Assembly: GCA_965222505.1 (NCBI GenBank)
Contig: OZ244956.1
Span: 4,154,001-4,218,000, forward strand
Direction of reading: 5' to 3'
Origin: G965222505 sp965222505
GTDB taxonomy: Bacteria; Bacteroidota; Rhodothermia; Rhodothermales; DATKEJ01
DNA length: 64,000 nt
Below, piece after piece: positions 42,326-50,313 of the stretch; within the stretch, counting starts at the first letter, position 1; every line of letters starts with the position of its first letter. Position numbers and translations under genes: made by a program. Below the pieces are notes generated by a model. It saw only the letters and a program-made list of their open reading frames with translations, searched no databases and had not been told where the DNA came from.

Positions 42326-43573
42326 ATGAAACAAGAGGTTGATCGAAATCGAGCGTTGTACCAGGAAGCGGTAGCTCTGATGCCGTGGGGCACGCAGACG
42401 AATGCCAAACGGCTGGACCCGGCCCTGGCCGAGGTCATGCCCGCGTTCATCGAGCGGGCAGAAGGGTGTCGGATGCAGGACGTGGACGGCCGGTGGTTTA
42501 TCGATTATCGGGCTGCCCTCGGGCCAATTCTTTTGGGCTATCAACACCCGGCCGTGGATGCGGCGGTACGGCGGCAGATGGAAAAAGGGGCCCTGTTCAG
42601 CATGGCCTCGCCGGTGGAACTGGACGTGGCACAACACCTGACCGGCCTGATTCCGGGCATGGATCAGGTGCGGTTCATGAAAACCGGCAATGCCGCCAAC
42701 CTGAGTGCCTTGCGCCTTGCCCGGGCCTATACCGGGCGGGATCATCTCATCACGTGCGGCTATCACGGCCACAACGATTGGTTTACCTGTGGCACAGGGG
42801 TATCCGGATGGTGGACCGGCACCCGTACCGGCGTTCCTGCTGCCCTCGACCCCTACGTAACGCGTATGGCGTATGGCGATCTGGCGGCTGCCGAATGCCT
42901 CTTTGCTGAACAGGGGGACTGCATTGCGGCCGTCGTCATGGTGCCTTACGATTGGGGGCCGGACGTCGCAGGTGATTTTGTCCGGCGGATGCGTGAATTG
43001 ACCGCTGCCCACGGTACGGTATTGATTTTCGACCAGGTGCTGACCGGCTTCCGACTGGCCAATGGGGGCGCGCAGGAATATTTCGGGGTGGTGCCGGACC
43101 TGTCTACCTACGCCAAGGCCCTCGCCAACGGGTATCCGCTGTCTGCCTATGGCGGCAAGCGTGACATCATGCAAATGTTGGACCACGTGACGCTGACCAC
43201 GACCTATGCAGGGGAGACCCTGTCGCTGGCCGCTGCATCGGCCACACTAAACATTTTGAAAACCGAGCCAGTGCTGAAGCACATCTGGACGATGGGTGAG
43301 CGGTTCATGACCGGCATCACCACCCTCGCCGAAAAGTTGGACCTCCCGGTGCAGGTGTATGGTTTGCCCCCGGCCTCCGGCATCCGGCTCAGCCCGGACC
43401 CCCAACAACACCAATTGCTTCGCACAGCCCTCTACCGCGAACTGTTCAAGCAGGGCATCTTCCCGAATGACCTGTGGCTGATCACCTACGCCCATCAGCC
43501 CGCCGACATCGACGAAACCCTGCACGCCATCGAAATGGCCTTCAACGTATTGGCCCAAACCAATTCCGATTGA
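42326..43573 (+). CDS. Class III PLP-dependent aminotransferase (glutamate-1-semialdehyde aminomutase-like)
   Basis: 415 residues. Fold-type I, class III. Visible features: 'MPWGTQTNAKRL' and 'VDGRWFIDYRAALGPILLGY' at the substrate/PLP N-terminal region, 'MKTGNAANLSALRLARAYTG' (phosphate-binding turn), 'LIFDQVLTGFRL' with the Asp that contacts the pyridine N, and 'YAKALANGYPLSAYGG' with the Schiff-base Lys. Similar to HemL, but 'FDQVLTGFR' and the carbohydrate context point to an amino-sugar or keto-acid aminotransferase rather than haem synthesis. Followed on the same strand by a 17-bp minisatellite, the 113-bp duplication, and the MetE-like and GH42-like genes. Substrate unknown. Confidence 0.88.
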   Translation: MKQEVDRNRALYQEAVALMPWGTQTNAKRLDPALAEVMPAFIERAEGCRMQDVDGRWFIDYRAALGPILLGYQHPAVDAAVRRQMEKGALFSMASPVELDVAQHLTGLIPGMDQVRFMKTGNAANLSALRLARAYTGRDHLITCGYHGHNDWFTCGTGVSGWWTGTRTGVPAALDPYVTRMAYGDLAAAECLFAEQGDCIAAVVMVPYDWGPDVAGDFVRRMRELTAAHGTVLIFDQVLTGFRLANGGAQEYFGVVPDLSTYAKALANGYPLSAYGGKRDIMQMLDHVTLTTTYAGETLSLAAASATLNILKTEPVLKHIWTMGERFMTGITTLAEKLDLPVQVYGLPPASGIRLSPDPQQHQLLRTALYRELFKQGIFPNDLWLITYAHQPADIDETLHAIEMAFNVLAQTNSD

Positions 43574-43619
43574 AATGCCAAACCCCATTCGGGATTCCAT
43601 CCTGCCCAGGGAGTCATTC

Positions 43620-43807
43620 TGTTGAGATGATTTCCCTGTTGAGATGATCTCCCTGTTGAGATGATCTCCCTGTTGAGATGATTTCCCTGTTGAGATGATC
43701 TCCCTGTTGAGATGATTTCCCTGTTGAGATGATCTCCCTGTTGAGATGATTTCCCTGTTGAGATGATTTCCCTGTTGAGATGATCTCCCTGTTGAGATGA
43801 TCCTCCC
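43620..43807 (+). repeat. 17-bp minisatellite, about eleven copies
   Basis: The unit TGTTGAGATGATYTCCC (Y = C or T) runs in perfect 17-base register from 43620 to 43807, about 11 copies; the only variable base is Y, and the last copy is slightly changed. It starts 46 bases after the aminotransferase stop. Because 17 is not a multiple of 3, every frame is cycled, so it is not coding by design; the opposite-strand open frame through it is incidental. Confidence 0.95.
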
Positions 43808-43879
43808 GGCCGGGCGATCCTTGTGATCGCCCTTCAAGATGGGGGAGGTTGTCCTCAATGGGGAGTATTTAAAATATTA

Positions 43880-44105
43880 ACCAAGTCGTCGGCCTAGGCC
43901 GACCGTTTGCATAACCCCCAAGAGGAATTCCTCATGTTGAAGCCGTTTCGAAGTTGAAGGGCCGACACGAGGTCGGCCCGTCCATTGATGAAACCAAGTC
44001 GTCGGCCTAGGCCGACCGTTTGCATAACCCCCAAGAGGAATTCCTCATGTTGAAGCCGTTTCGAAGTTGAAGGGCCGACACGAGGTCGGCCCGTCCATTG
44101 ATGAA
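43880..44105 (+). repeat. Perfect tandem duplication of a 113-bp palindrome-rich unit
   Basis: Copy 1 is 43880-43992 and copy 2 is 43993-44105, identical base for base by eye. Each unit contains a 16-bp perfect palindrome GTCGGCCTAGGCCGAC, a 12-bp palindrome GAGGAATTCCTC, and a hairpin GGGCCGAC-ACGAG-GTCGGCCC, all using the GTCGGCC word. It lies 41 bases before the MetE-like gene start and could be transcribed as its structured leader. Function unknown. Confidence 0.95.
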
Positions 44106-44146
44106 ATATGACCCTTGACCATAACCATTGACCCATAAAGTAATCC

Positions 44147-45163
44147 ATGTCTCAATCCATTCCTGCATCCCCGGCCATCCTGACCACCACCGTCGGCTCC
44201 TATTCGCCGATTGACTGGTTGTTGGCCTACCCGTCCGGCCAATCCGTTAAGGACGCGACCAGCGTTGCGTTTTCCACGCAACGCCGCGCCGGGATTGATC
44301 TGCCGACCGACGGTGAACTGTACCGCTTTGACCCCAGCCATCCCGATACCAACGGGATGATCGAATATTTTATCAGTCGGATGGGGGGCATCTCCACCGA
44401 GGTCGGGCGTACCGATGCCCGTGCGTTTCGGGATAAAAAGGAGATGTCCTTTCGGCAGAAACCAGCCGGCGTGGTCTATGGCCCGCTGACCGAAGGGCAA
44501 CTGGACCTGGAAGACGCGTGCCGCCGCTCTGCATCGGTTGCAGGCGGACCGTTCAAATTCACGCTGACGAGCCCCTACATGCTGGCCCGGACGTTGCTGG
44601 ACCGGCACTATGGCGATTTTGAAGCGCTCACGCTGGCCCTTGCTGATGTGATGGCCGAGCAACTCGCCGATTTGCCCTGTGCCTGCGTGCAGATCGACGA
44701 GGCCAACATCCCCGGCAATCCGGCTGATGCGCCCATCGCTGCCCAAGCCATGAACCGGATGCTGGATCAGGTGCACGTGGAACGTGCCGTGCATTTTTGC
44801 TTCGGCAACTATGGCGGGCAATCCATTCAGAAGGGCACTTGGCAAGCGTTGCTCGATTTCCTCAACAGCCTGCATTGCAACCACCTCGTCCTCGAACTGG
44901 CCCACCGGCCCGATGCCGACCTGCACGCCCTGAAGCACATCGACCCGCGCATTAAACTGGGTCTGGGCGTTATCGACATCAAGGTGAACCACGTGGAATC
45001 GCCGGATGAAGTGGCCGCGCGCATCGACAAAGCCGCCAAGGTCGTGGGGGCAGAGCGCATCGGCTGGGTCCACCCGGATTGCGGGTTCTGGATGCTCAAA
45101 CGTTCCATCGCCGACCGAAAAATTGAAGCACTGGTGGCCGGGCGCGATCTGTACCTGGGTTGA
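44147..45163 (+). CDS. MetE-like cobalamin-independent methionine synthase family protein
   Basis: 338 residues, resembling the C-terminal catalytic barrel of MetE and related short archaeal-type proteins. Motifs: 'TTTVGSYSPIDWLLAYPSGQ' (opening typical of the short family), 'DLPTDGELYRFDPSH', 'CVQIDEANIP' (substrate/Zn Glu region), 'AVHFCFGNYGG' (His-x-Cys zinc ligands) and 'GWVHPDCGFWML' (final Cys ligand). It lacks the N-terminal barrel of full MetE. Such short members use various methyl donors or act on unrelated thiols and are often found in catabolic loci. The GH42-like gene starts at its stop (TGATG, 1-base overlap), so both are translated from one message. The actual reaction is unknown. 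Confidence 0.82.
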   Translation: MSQSIPASPAILTTTVGSYSPIDWLLAYPSGQSVKDATSVAFSTQRRAGIDLPTDGELYRFDPSHPDTNGMIEYFISRMGGISTEVGRTDARAFRDKKEMSFRQKPAGVVYGPLTEGQLDLEDACRRSASVAGGPFKFTLTSPYMLARTLLDRHYGDFEALTLALADVMAEQLADLPCACVQIDEANIPGNPADAPIAAQAMNRMLDQVHVERAVHFCFGNYGGQSIQKGTWQALLDFLNSLHCNHLVLELAHRPDADLHALKHIDPRIKLGLGVIDIKVNHVESPDEVAARIDKAAKVVGAERIGWVHPDCGFWMLKRSIADRKIEALVAGRDLYLG

Positions 45164-47367
45164 TGAACACGGCACGGTATCCAGCCTTCGAACAACTCAG
45201 CGGTGAACCCCCTGCCCGTGCCGAGGTCAGGATGGATCGGGGCGTACCTCGGCTGTTTCTGAATGGACGGCTCGAATATCCGTTGCTGGCCTGGAGTTGG
45301 GGCCTGGTGCAGAGCGCGCCCCTGTTTCGGGGCGCGGGGATCAACTTGCTTCATCCCATTCTGGGGCTTAATGCCGTATGGCCCGCGCCGGGGGTTTATG
45401 ATTTTTCGTCATTTGATGTCCTCTTTGATCAACTCCTGACAGCCCATCCTGAAGCCTTCTTTCTGCCGCGTCTCCTGCTCGACGTGCCGCCCTGGTGGCT
45501 TGAGGCGCATCCAGCAGAATGCGTAGCCTGCGCCTTGCCCCTGGGCGATGCTACCAATGTACAGTACCAGACGCTCCGGATCAGCCCGGAGGGGGGGATG
45601 CAGTGGGGCAATCCGATGCATGCCCCCTCGCTGCATTCGGCGGTCTGGCAGCACGACGTGCAGCGGCTCCTTCGGGCCTTGTTGCAGCACATTGAGATCT
45701 CCCCGCTTCAAAGCCGCATCTTCGGGTATCAGATCGGCGCAGGAATCTACGGCGAGTGGCACTATTTCATGGCGCAGTTTTTGCCGGATGAGCATTCGGA
45801 TGCCCGGCAAATCCTTGGGCCGATCCCTGATGTGGAGGAACGCATCCAAACCACGTTCGGCCTCTTGCGTGATCCGGCCAAAGAGCAAGCGGTGATTGCG
45901 TATTACCAGCGGTATCATGAAACCCTGGCTGATGTCCTGCTGGCGTTCCTGGCTCTGGTTAAGGCTGAGACCCAACGGCGCATCATCTGTGGGGCGTTCT
46001 ACGGATATCAACTGGAAAATGTATGGATACAGGAGGGGGGGCACCTGGCTCCTGAAAAACTACTCCGTGCACCCGACCTTGATTTTATCTCCAGTCCCTA
46101 CGCGTACCAGACCACCAACCATCCGGACCAACCCGGCTACATGCACGATGTATATGACGAGGCCGGTAATCACCTGGGGCGGACGCGCGGCGTAGCCGGA
46201 GACGGTGGCTACCGGGTGTTGCTGGAGTCCTGGCGGCGTGCAGGCAAACTATACTTTGCCGAAATGGACGCGGCTACCTTTCTGGATGCCGGGGTACCGG
46301 ATGGTTCGCCGCAGGATGAGATTGAAAAATTGCTCTGTAACATGGGCGGAGCAGGGAGTGATACGGCAGCAGGTACGCGCCACATCTTGCGTCGGGATTG
46401 GGGGCGGCAATGGGCCTGTGGGCAAGGCGGCTGGGTCTTCGATTTTGGGCCGGTGTTTCCCAAAAAACAGAGTTGGTACGCTGATGCCAGCCTGGTAGAA
46501 CTTTTGCGCACTTTTGTCGAATGGGGGCGGCAACGGGCAGAATTAGACCTGCATCCGGTGGCAGAGGTGGCCGCTGTATATGATGCCCACAGTTACTTCA
46601 TTGCACAACACTGGCTGGGTGCGCAACCCTGGGGAAAGGGGGGGAAGTATCTCGATTTTTTCTCGCGCTGGTTTATGGGGAGCCAGGTGCGGGCCTTGCA
46701 CCGGCTGGGTGCGCCGGTAGATATGCTCTACCGCTTTGATTTGGAGGTCGCCGATCTCTACCGGTATCGGCTCGTCTATATGGTGAATGCCTTTTCCTGG
46801 ACCGACGAAGAAATAGAACGCTTCAGGCAAAACGTAGCCGGGAGTGGGTGTACCGTCTTGTGGGGATATGCTCCCGGTTTTGTAGGGCCTACCCGGCTGG
46901 ACATCAGGCGAATGGAAAGGCTTGCTGGCATGCGGTTTGCGCAGCGGGATGCCGGTTCATTGCTGATTGATGTAGCCCTGCCGGGTGATGTGCCGGATCG
47001 GTTTGGCATGGCTGCACATCACGGGCCACGCTTTGCCGTTGTTGATGCAGAAGCTATGCCCCTGGGACGATGGGCCGATGGCGCAGGGGTGGCCTTTGCC
47101 AAAAAGGAATTGGACGGTTGGCACTCGGTGTACGCCGGGACGGCACCCTTGCCGCCGGCGCTGCTACGCGTGGTGGCACAGCAGGCAGGGGTCCCGTTGT
47201 GGAGCAATCGGCCAGACCTCATTGTGGCTACCCGTGGAACGGCAATGGTGATGGCAACGGATGCAGGTTGCCGGTCGTTGACCTTGCCTGTGGCTATGGA
47301 GCCGGTTGAAGTGTATGAAGGGGGCGAATGGGAAGCCGGTGAAACCCGGTTTTATATCCGTCTTTAA
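45163..47367 (+). CDS. GH42-like beta-galactosidase family protein
   Basis: 734 residues. The N-terminal ~430 residues form a clan GH-A TIM barrel: 'LVQSAPLFRGAGINLLHPIL', 'WPAPGVYDFSSFDVLFDQLL', 'LLDVPPWWLEAHPAECV', a candidate acid/base Glu in 'GYQIGAGIYGEWHYFM' and a candidate nucleophile Glu in 'AGKLYFAEMDAATF'. The C-terminal part resembles the GH42 trimerisation/beta-sandwich regions ('RYRLVYMVNAFSWTDEEIER', 'GCTVLWGYAPGFVG'). No signal peptide, so it acts in the cytoplasm on imported oligosaccharide. Start ATG 45163 overlaps the MetE-like stop. Convergent with the histidine kinase gene, whose stop overlaps this one. The exact glycosidic bond is not known. Confidence 0.8.
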   Translation: MNTARYPAFEQLSGEPPARAEVRMDRGVPRLFLNGRLEYPLLAWSWGLVQSAPLFRGAGINLLHPILGLNAVWPAPGVYDFSSFDVLFDQLLTAHPEAFFLPRLLLDVPPWWLEAHPAECVACALPLGDATNVQYQTLRISPEGGMQWGNPMHAPSLHSAVWQHDVQRLLRALLQHIEISPLQSRIFGYQIGAGIYGEWHYFMAQFLPDEHSDARQILGPIPDVEERIQTTFGLLRDPAKEQAVIAYYQRYHETLADVLLAFLALVKAETQRRIICGAFYGYQLENVWIQEGGHLAPEKLLRAPDLDFISSPYAYQTTNHPDQPGYMHDVYDEAGNHLGRTRGVAGDGGYRVLLESWRRAGKLYFAEMDAATFLDAGVPDGSPQDEIEKLLCNMGGAGSDTAAGTRHILRRDWGRQWACGQGGWVFDFGPVFPKKQSWYADASLVELLRTFVEWGRQRAELDLHPVAEVAAVYDAHSYFIAQHWLGAQPWGKGGKYLDFFSRWFMGSQVRALHRLGAPVDMLYRFDLEVADLYRYRLVYMVNAFSWTDEEIERFRQNVAGSGCTVLWGYAPGFVGPTRLDIRRMERLAGMRFAQRDAGSLLIDVALPGDVPDRFGMAAHHGPRFAVVDAEAMPLGRWADGAGVAFAKKELDGWHSVYAGTAPLPPALLRVVAQQAGVPLWSNRPDLIVATRGTAMVMATDAGCRSLTLPVAMEPVEVYEGGEWEAGETRFYIRL

Positions 47368-48404
47368 TGTGCGCTGATGGGGGCACGGGATGTATTGTGG
47401 GTAGTGATGGGTAATGCGTTGGATTGCACGTTGGTTTGGGATTGCGGGGCCAGCAGGAGGCGCACAAAAAAGGTGGAGCCTTTGCCTTTGGTGCTCTTGA
47501 TGGAAATCATGCCGTTCATGGCATGGACCAGACCCTGGGTAATGGAAAGCCCCAGCCCATTGCCCTCGTAGAGCCGTGCCAGCCCGGTAGATTCCTGCCG
47601 GAATGATTCGAATATGTAGGGTAGAAAAGCATCATCAATACCGATGCCGGTATCTTCCACGGCAATTACACCGAAGGGACTTTCGTGCCAAATGGAGATG
47701 GTAATACGCCCCTCGGTGGTAAACTGAAAAGCATTTTGCACCAGGTTGTTCAAGACCCGGCTGAGGGCAATCGGATCTGCCTGGATGTACACCGGCACAT
47801 CGGGGCTATCTATATTGAGGTCAATGCCGCTTTTACGGGCCTGGGGAATGAAGACCTCGGCTGTTTCGCGGATCATGCTGCAAGCATCCAGCGCATGAAG
47901 TACCAGGGATTCATGGTTTTCATCGAGCCGGATAAACTCAAGGACTGAGTTGAGGGTGTTCATCAGCCGCTTACCGCTTTTACCGATGAGCCTGGCTAAT
48001 TCCTGGTTTTCTGGGTCTTTGACTTCCACAGCCAGGATTTCGGCGAAGCCCAGGACCGAGGTGAGCGGGGTTCGGATTTCATGGCTCATGTTAGCCAGAA
48101 AATCTTGTTTGATCTGGCTGGCTGAATCGGCGGTTTTTTGAAGGGCTCTAACTTGCTCCAGGGCATTTTCCAGTTCCGCGCTTTTCTTCTCCAGTTCGTC
48201 CACTTTCGAGGAGAAATCTTCGGACACCTGTGCCAATAGGCTGTTGAGCGCGTTTCGGGACTTGATGGTACTGGTATAAAGAAAATCTTTGACGTCCAAT
48301 TCTTTTTGTACGTCCCGAACGGCATCTGCGATAAGTACTTTCTGTGCCTGATCCAATGGAATGTCCATCAGCACATCAAGCACGCTTTTTAGCTTGGTAT
48401 TCAT
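47364..48404 (-). CDS. Histidine kinase (HisKA-HATPase), soluble
   Basis: 346 residues without membrane helices. The N-terminal ~60 residues are unassigned; a coiled coil ('SKVDELEKKSAELENALEQV') leads into the HisKA domain with the phospho-acceptor 'FLANMSHEIRTPLTSVLG' (H box). The ATPase domain has the N box 'LNNLVQNAFQF', G1 'VEDTGIGID', F 'FESFRQES' and G2 'GNGLGLSITQGLV'. It should phosphorylate a response regulator, but none is encoded here. It lies 82 bases downstream of the FIST sensor gene on the same strand, a common pairing in which FIST input feeds the kinase. The ATG at 48404 is favoured over one three codons upstream because it leaves the conserved 'KLKSVLDVLMDI' start. Confidence 0.9.
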   Translation of the reverse strand: MNTKLKSVLDVLMDIPLDQAQKVLIADAVRDVQKELDVKDFLYTSTIKSRNALNSLLAQVSEDFSSKVDELEKKSAELENALEQVRALQKTADSASQIKQDFLANMSHEIRTPLTSVLGFAEILAVEVKDPENQELARLIGKSGKRLMNTLNSVLEFIRLDENHESLVLHALDACSMIRETAEVFIPQARKSGIDLNIDSPDVPVYIQADPIALSRVLNNLVQNAFQFTTEGRITISIWHESPFGVIAVEDTGIGIDDAFLPYIFESFRQESTGLARLYEGNGLGLSITQGLVHAMNGMISIKSTKGKGSTFFVRLLLAPQSQTNVQSNALPITTHNTSRAPISAH

Positions 48405-48486
48405 GGGTCCCACTTAATCTTTCCATACCAGATCAACCATGGGTTCATCGAATGTACAGGGTGGATGCTTAACGAAGTATTGTTCA

Positions 48487-49626
48487 TCAGGCAAAGGCCC
48501 GCAGGGTTACGAGCATGCAGGTTTCATTGTGAAAAGCGCTTGGCCGCCCTTGAAACGCACCGATTTCGCCATAGGTAAAGAGGCCAGCCATCGGGGCATC
48601 CCAGACGTTTCGAACGCCTGCCACTTCATCCGTCATCATTGGGCCAAGGGCCATGTGCCGTGCAATGCACGAAAACATGAGCAGGGCATCAGCCTGTTGA
48701 TTCTGGAGCCTGAGTATTTCGGCATCGTTGATGACCTCGTGAATGGTGCCGGGCGTTGGGGGGAGGCCGAAGCGCACCTCTGCACCCTGAGGTACCGTCC
48801 CTGCACACAAAATGGCACGGCTCTTTCGGAAGCCCATCAATGGGGCCCGCATCACCGTGCTGCCGTCCGGCTGATACACAAACAAAGGGTGCTGGACGCC
48901 AAAGGTCTCGACGATGTCCTTCTTTAAATCCAGGCCCTCGTCCAATCCAAAATACTTGATCAAAACATCGAGGGCAGGTTCATCATCAATACGAAACACC
49001 ACATTCCCCTCGGAGCGGGTGATGACCTTTTTGATCCCGACCGGCTGCCAACCACTGGAGGCCATGCCCTGCATGTTGAGGCGGCTTTGATCCATAATCA
49101 GCGCAACGATGCCATCGTCGGTGGATCCTTCATGGGTGAAGGCATGCGAAGCCATCATCTTAAAGTCGTCTCCGGCCAATCCTCCGAAAAGGGGGACGTC
49201 CCGCTGGGTTCCGGCCTGAATGCCGTTGACCAATGCCTCGCCATCACGGATCAAACCACCGGAGAAGACCAGAATGCCCGGGTTCTCAAAGAGGACCGTT
49301 GCGTAATACCCAAGTGCCTTGCCTAAATCAGTCGTGGACTTGTTGTCACTCTCGTTAAAATACACCCGAAAGGCATCTGGCGGCGGATCGAGCAACATCA
49401 CCACCATACTCGATGCCATCACCTGATCGTCCAGAATTTCACCAGCGGTGGTGCAACCAACGACCTGTATGCCCTGCTGGCCCAATAAATGGGCCATTTC
49501 CTTGAATGGACAGGCCGGCGATGAAAAAACAAAGGCCAGGGTAGGGGAAAAAGACGTACTCAGGACAGCTTTAAGCTGAGCCTCCAAAGCCTCCAACGTC
49601 CGGCCATGCAAGGTACGGACCTTCAT
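48487..49626 (-). CDS. FIST domain signal-sensor protein
   Basis: 379 residues, FIST_N followed by FIST_C. Key segments: 'TLAFVFSSPACPFKEMAHLL' and 'QVVGCTTAGEILDDQV' in FIST_N, 'ALGYYATVLFENPGILVFSG' and 'VPLFGGLAGDDFKMMASHAF' in the middle, and 'FTYGEIGAFQGRPSAFHNET' with 'CMLVTL' at the end of FIST_C. FIST proteins are thought to bind small ligands such as amino acids and to pass the signal to kinases. A strong Shine-Dalgarno (AAGGAGG, seven bases before the ATG) supports the start. It is the promoter-proximal gene of the FIST-kinase pair and is divergent from blaI across 294 AT-rich bases. Confidence 0.92.
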   Translation of the reverse strand: MKVRTLHGRTLEALEAQLKAVLSTSFSPTLAFVFSSPACPFKEMAHLLGQQGIQVVGCTTAGEILDDQVMASSMVVMLLDPPPDAFRVYFNESDNKSTTDLGKALGYYATVLFENPGILVFSGGLIRDGEALVNGIQAGTQRDVPLFGGLAGDDFKMMASHAFTHEGSTDDGIVALIMDQSRLNMQGMASSGWQPVGIKKVITRSEGNVVFRIDDEPALDVLIKYFGLDEGLDLKKDIVETFGVQHPLFVYQPDGSTVMRAPLMGFRKSRAILCAGTVPQGAEVRFGLPPTPGTIHEVINDAEILRLQNQQADALLMFSCIARHMALGPMMTDEVAGVRNVWDAPMAGLFTYGEIGAFQGRPSAFHNETCMLVTLRAFA

Positions 49627-49836
49627 TATATCCTCCTTGTTTACGCACCGGAAACACGCGTACTCTCCTGCTTCCGTGGGTAAAGTCTATATATGCCTCC
49701 CAGCAAGACTTTAACAATCCTCACGCCCAAGATACTACATGATGAACTAAAAAATAAAGAACCCTTCGACAACAAATATGCAATTATTAGATATTTAATG
49801 CATTTAACAGGTTGAAATGAAAAGGTTTTCCCAACT

Positions 49837-49904
49837 ATTAATTTTTTAATTGACAATCATGTAACTTAATTCCTACCTTTTCGAAGAAATATTAATTCCT
49901 TAAT
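49837..49904 (+). promoter_or_regulatory. Candidate BlaI operator pair and promoter
   Basis: The dyad ATTAA-N4-TTAAT occurs twice: 49837-49850 and 49891-49904, 54 bp apart. A Bacteroidota-like promoter fits between them: TTG at 49850-49852, then 21 bases, then TACCTTTT at 49874-49881 (compare TAnnTTTG). The first dyad abuts the upstream element and the second covers the likely start of transcription, good places for a repressor. AT-richness makes chance matches possible. The rest of the gap shows nothing more. Confidence 0.45.
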
Positions 49905-49920
49905 ACAATTCAGATTTACG

Positions 49921-50313
49921 ATGGCCAGAAAGTCCTCGACCACGCTAACCGATGGTGAGCTTCGCCTGATGCGGGTAATTTGGAAACGTGGTGCCTCTAC
50001 CGTACAGGATGTGGTCGATGCCCTGCCGTCTGAAACGCCCCTTGCCTACAGTACGGTGCTGACGATGCTACGTATTCTTGAACGCAAGGGGTATCTCCAG
50101 CACGAAACGAAGGGGCGGGCCTTTGTCTATGAATCGGTGGTCGATAAAAGCACGGCCCGCAAGGGGGCGTTGCACCACCTCATGCAGCGCTTCTTTGATG
50201 ATTCACCCGAGTTGCTGGCCATGAATCTGATGGAAAACACGGAACTGAACCTGGACGATCTGGCTCGGCTCAAAGCCCTTCTTGATGCCCATCCTGACGA
50301 GGACGCCCCATGA
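49921..50313 (+). CDS. blaI: BlaI/MecI/CopY-family transcriptional repressor
   Basis: 130 residues. Winged-helix DNA-binding domain with 'LTDGELRLMRVIWKRG' and 'STVQDVVDALPSETPLAYST' (recognition helix region) and 'VLTMLRILERKGYLQHETKG', then a C-terminal dimerisation helix set, 'FDDSPELLAMNLMEN'. In the classic system the M56 protease inactivates BlaI by cleavage when a signal is sensed. Its stop overlaps the M56 gene start by 4 bp (ATGA). No beta-lactamase or PBP gene is adjacent. The gene name is used for the family; the controlled genes may be its own operon and others elsewhere. Confidence 0.92.
   Translation: MARKSSTTLTDGELRLMRVIWKRGASTVQDVVDALPSETPLAYSTVLTMLRILERKGYLQHETKGRAFVYESVVDKSTARKGALHHLMQRFFDDSPELLAMNLMENTELNLDDLARLKALLDAHPDEDAP

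Noticed and set aside
43247..43858. A 203-residue minus-strand open frame with repeated 'HLNREIISTGRSSQQGN' text
   Set aside because: It is the 17-bp minisatellite read in all three frames, joined to antisense of the aminotransferase gene. No start signal and no family resemblance.
43620..44105. Possible CRISPR array
   Set aside because: The 17-bp units are contiguous with no spacers, the 113-bp units have no unique spacers, and no cas gene is present.
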